In this document: positions 61,644-64,000 of the stretch, piece after piece
Numbering within the stretch: position 1 is the stretch's first letter
Layout: each line of letters starts with the position of its first letter
Assembly (NCBI GenBank): GCA_964551735.1
Contig: CAZKEF010000003.1
Coordinates: 1-64,000 of the forward strand
Source: DAOUAT01 sp964551735
GTDB taxonomy: Bacteria > Chloroflexota > Anaerolineae > CG2-30-64-16
Direction: 5' to 3'
Length of the DNA: 64,000 nucleotides
Notes under the pieces: generated by a model
The model's input: only the letters and a program-made list of their open reading frames with translations
Database searches by the model: none
Told to the model about the DNA's origin: nothing
Program-made: the position numbers and the translations under genes

Positions 61644-61662
61644 GACCCAACAGCTTACCAAT

Positions 61663-61953
61663 TCACACGCCGCGATGCCGGTTCCCGATCAGCAGCGCCA
61701 GTGCTGCGCCGAGCGTGCCCCATAGCACGTGCACCTCGCCCACACGCAGCAGGGCAACACCCAGGAGATAGCCAGCCAGTTGTCCCAGGCAGAACCCTAC
61801 ACAGCCGACCAACAGGTCACGGAGCAGCCGCCGCCAGCCGCTGCCACGCCAGAGGCTGAAAAGGATGCTATACCCCACCGCCAATATGACGCTCAGCCAG
61901 AGCGCAGGCGAAAGCAGCAGATCCCATAGGCGATCACTCCATGCTGGGGGCAT
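61663..61953 (-). CDS. Small membrane protein of unknown function
   Basis: 96 residues with three predicted spans (LWLSVILAVGYSILFSLW; LVGCVGFCLGQLAGYLLGVA; VLWGTLGAALALLIG). Not recognised as a named family. The start overlaps the end of mnmA by 20 bases, so it is probably translated from the same transcript. Confidence 0.7.
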   Translation of the reverse strand: MPPAWSDRLWDLLLSPALWLSVILAVGYSILFSLWRGSGWRRLLRDLLVGCVGFCLGQLAGYLLGVALLRVGEVHVLWGTLGAALALLIGNRHRGV

Positions 61954-63064
61954 CTTCCGCCTCTTGCGCCCTGACCTGGGCGATCAGCCCACCGCCCAGA
62001 CAGGCCTCGGCGTTGTAGAACACAGCGGCCTGACCTGGGGCTGCATCACGCACAGTTGCATCGAAAGCTACTTCCGTCGCGCCGTCGGACAGGGGCGTCA
62101 CCCAGGCGACCTCGGGCCGCGCCCGGTAGCGGATCTGGGCCTCGACCCGGATCGGCCCCTCAGGTGGGCCGCCTACAACCCAATTAACCGGCCCGGTGCG
62201 CAGCCAGCGCGACCCGAGTTCCGCGGCCGTGCCCACCACCACGGCGTTGCGCGCCGTGTCCAACGCCAGCACATAAAGGGGCTGAGGGGCCGCGATGCCC
62301 AACCCGCTCCGTTGGCCGATGGTGTAGGCAGCCAGGCCGCGGTGCGTGCCCAACTGCCGGCCCTGGCGATCCAGGATCGGGCCGGGCCGCACCGCCTGAG
62401 GCGCATGGTCAGCCAGGAAACGCCGGTAATTGCCGTCCGCCACGAAGCAGAGATCCTGGCTGTCGGCCCGGCTGGCCGTCGGCAGGCCTCGCGTCTCCGC
62501 CAGTTCGCGCACCTCCGGCTTGGTGTATTCGCCCACGGGGAACAGCACGCGCGCCAAGTCGGCCTGAGTCAGCCCGCTCAACACGTATGACTGATCCTTG
62601 GCTCGGTCGACCCCGCGCAGCAGCTCGAAACGACCCGCCGCATCCCGCCGGACGCGCGCATAGTGACCGGTGGCTAGGTAGGCCGCATCCAGGCTGCGGG
62701 CGTAGTCCAACAAGAAGCCAAACCGAATGCGCCGGTTACATGCCAGGCAGGGGTTAGGGGTCAGCCCGGCGGCATAGCTGGCAATAAAAGGGTCCACCAC
62801 ATCCCGCTTGAACGGCGCCTCGGCGTTGACCACGTAGAACGGGATGCCCAGCCGATCGGCCACGCCCCGCGCATCGTGGACGGCCTCCACTGAGCAGCAG
62901 CGGTTCGTGACGGCCTCCACTGAGCCGCCGAGCACAGGCCGCGGCGGCTCAGCCCACAGGCGCAGCATCACACCGATGACCTCGTAGCCCTGCTCCAGCA
63001 ACAGTGCCGCGGCCACCGAGCTATCCACCCCGCCGCTCATAGCGATGACGACACGTTCAGCCAT
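61934..63064 (-). CDS. mnmA: tRNA-specific 2-thiouridylase
   Basis: 376 residues. It thiolates U34 of tRNA-Lys, -Glu and -Gln. PP-loop AMSGGVDSSVAAALLLEQGY binds ATP; the first catalytic Cys is in NPCLACNRRIRFG and the second in SQDLCFVADGNYRRF; GVDRAKDQSYVLSGLTQ and the C-terminal beta-barrel (YTIGQRSGLG, FYNAEACLGGG) complete the family pattern. An unusual short duplication lies near residues 45-60 (SVEAVTNRCCSVEAVHDARG). It overlaps the cysteine desulfurase gene by 8 bases, so sulfur donor and acceptor enzymes are co-expressed. Confidence 0.97.
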   Translation of the reverse strand: MAERVVIAMSGGVDSSVAAALLLEQGYEVIGVMLRLWAEPPRPVLGGSVEAVTNRCCSVEAVHDARGVADRLGIPFYVVNAEAPFKRDVVDPFIASYAAGLTPNPCLACNRRIRFGFLLDYARSLDAAYLATGHYARVRRDAAGRFELLRGVDRAKDQSYVLSGLTQADLARVLFPVGEYTKPEVRELAETRGLPTASRADSQDLCFVADGNYRRFLADHAPQAVRPGPILDRQGRQLGTHRGLAAYTIGQRSGLGIAAPQPLYVLALDTARNAVVVGTAAELGSRWLRTGPVNWVVGGPPEGPIRVEAQIRYRARPEVAWVTPLSDGATEVAFDATVRDAAPGQAAVFYNAEACLGGGLIAQVRAQEAEDAPSME

Positions 63065-64000
63065 GACGTATCTTCTTCACGATCTCCGGCAGCTTCTCCA
63101 ACACGAAATCAACATCCGCCTCGGAATTCTCCCGGCCCAGGGTCAGCCGAAGCGCGCCTAGCGCGGCAACCGGGTCGTAACCCATTGCGGTCAACACGTG
63201 GCTGGGGGTGGGCGCGCCGCTGGCGCAGGCCGAGCCAGAGGATGCAGCCACGCCGGCCAGGTCCAGCGCAATGAGGAGCTGTTGGGCCTCAACCCCATGC
63301 ACGATCAGGCTCAGGTGGCCGGGCATACGCTCGGCCGGATGGCCAGTTAACTCGATGTCGGAGATGCGTGCCTGGAGACCAGCCCATAACCGGTCACGCA
63401 ACGCCAGCAGCCGGGCGGCCTCAGCCTCGCGCGCTGCTTGAGCCAGTTCCAATGCGTGCGCCATGCCGACAATGTAGGGCACGTTCTCGGTGCCAGATCG
63501 GCGGCCGCGCTCCTGGCTGCCGCCGGTCTGCGCCGGAAGCAGCCGGGTTCCCTTGCGCACGTAAAGCAGCCCCACCCCTTTGGGCCCGTAGAACTTGTGC
63601 GCCGACAGCGCCAGCAGATCCACGTTGAGCGCCCTCGCGTCCAGCGACAAGATGCCGCCAGCCTGCACCGCGTCGGTGTGGAACGGCACGCCGTGACGCC
63701 GGGCCAGCGCGCCGATCGCGGCGATAGGCTGGATGGTCCCGACCTCGTTGTTGGCATACATCACGCTGATCAGCGCCGTGTCGGGCCGGAGCGCTGCCTC
63801 GATGGCGGCTGGGTCAACACGGCCAGCCCGATCCACCGGCACGTAAGTCACGTCGCAATCGAAATGCTCTGCCAGTTCGGCTGCAGTGTGCAGCACGGCA
63901 TGATGCTCGATCGGCGTGGTGACGATGTGCCGCTTGCCGCGCGCGGCTGCCAGCAGAGCAACCCCGCGCAACGCCAGGTTGTCACTTTCGGTGCCGCAAC
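63057..64000 (-). CDS. Cysteine desulfurase (N-terminus outside window)
   Basis: The frame runs off the end of the window; 313 residues are visible, starting at CGTESDNLALRG. PLP-binding Lys is in LSAHKFYGPKGVGLL, and the catalytic Cys is in SSGSACASGAPTPSHVL. The loop around the active Cys is long, as in group I enzymes (IscS/NifS). It releases sulfur from cysteine, here probably for mnmA directly downstream. Whether it also serves Fe-S assembly cannot be told from the window. Confidence 0.95.
   Translation of the reverse strand, partial: CGTESDNLALRGVALLAAARGKRHIVTTPIEHHAVLHTAAELAEHFDCDVTYVPVDRAGRVDPAAIEAALRPDTALISVMYANNEVGTIQPIAAIGALARRHGVPFHTDAVQAGGILSLDARALNVDLLALSAHKFYGPKGVGLLYVRKGTRLLPAQTGGSQERGRRSGTENVPYIVGMAHALELAQAAREAEAARLLALRDRLWAGLQARISDIELTGHPAERMPGHLSLIVHGVEAQQLLIALDLAGVAASSGSACASGAPTPSHVLTAMGYDPVAALGALRLTLGRENSEADVDFVLEKLPEIVKKIRHG

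Overview
The window is high-GC bacterial DNA (one 100-base run of N at 20751-20850) that looks like a member of the Chloroflexota, probably an Anaerolineae/Caldilineae-type lineage. This is an inference from gene content, not a database result: many huge exported proteins with Thr/Pro-rich stalks, beta-propellers and C-terminal LPLV-type ends, CHAT-domain proteins, DUF4418 next to an FtsX-type ABC transporter, and dnaG-rpoD-tRNA-Asn in a row. Promoters follow the ordinary sigma-70 pattern; several near-consensus -35/-10 pairs with 17-bp spacing can be read directly.

Layout. 1-3 kb: the end of lysine 2,3-aminomutase (kamA), two tandem ATP-grasp ligases and a small Cys/acidic protein. 3-6 kb: pyruvate phosphate dikinase with its own promoter and a structured leader. 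6-11 kb: small housekeeping and accessory genes (terpenoid-cyclase-fold protein, DUF1648-like membrane protein, SDR oxidoreductase, two HhH DNA glycosylases) with fragments that look like toxin-antitoxin remnants. 11-19 kb: S10 peptidase, two oligopeptide-type ABC permeases (the second fused to a beta-propeller) and a GH38 alpha-mannosidase. 19-23.7 kb: a very large surface protein with a glycosidase-like domain inserted in a DUF11-type domain. 23.7-27.3 kb: dnaG, rpoD, tRNA-Asn.

27.3-31.4 kb is a lower-GC, compositionally different segment directly after the tRNA: an excisionase-like HTH gene, a 704-residue membrane protein of unknown function, a LuxR-HTH fragment and an orfA-only IS3-like element. 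31.4-43.3 kb holds two CHAT-protease loci on the minus strand: a membrane-anchored CHAT protein with a propeller lipoprotein and a phosphoesterase, and a CHAT protein with a TPR-like tail followed by two translationally coupled membrane proteins sharing an unusual Trp-rich domain. A plus-strand BNR-repeat exported protein lies between them. This is the best candidate in the window for an undescribed signalling, stress or defence system.

43.4-58 kb is a minus-strand series coding for an exported multicopper oxidase, a cupredoxin lipoprotein, DUF4418, an ABC permease and ATPase, a second exported paralogue and an SBBP-propeller protein, preceded by a receiver-only regulator and facing a divergent NarL-type response regulator and histidine kinase. 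58-64 kb: a CcmC-like membrane protein, bifunctional NAD(P)H-hydrate repair enzyme, YtxH and DUF948-like small proteins, and a sulfur-transfer pair (cysteine desulfurase, truncated by the window end, then mnmA).
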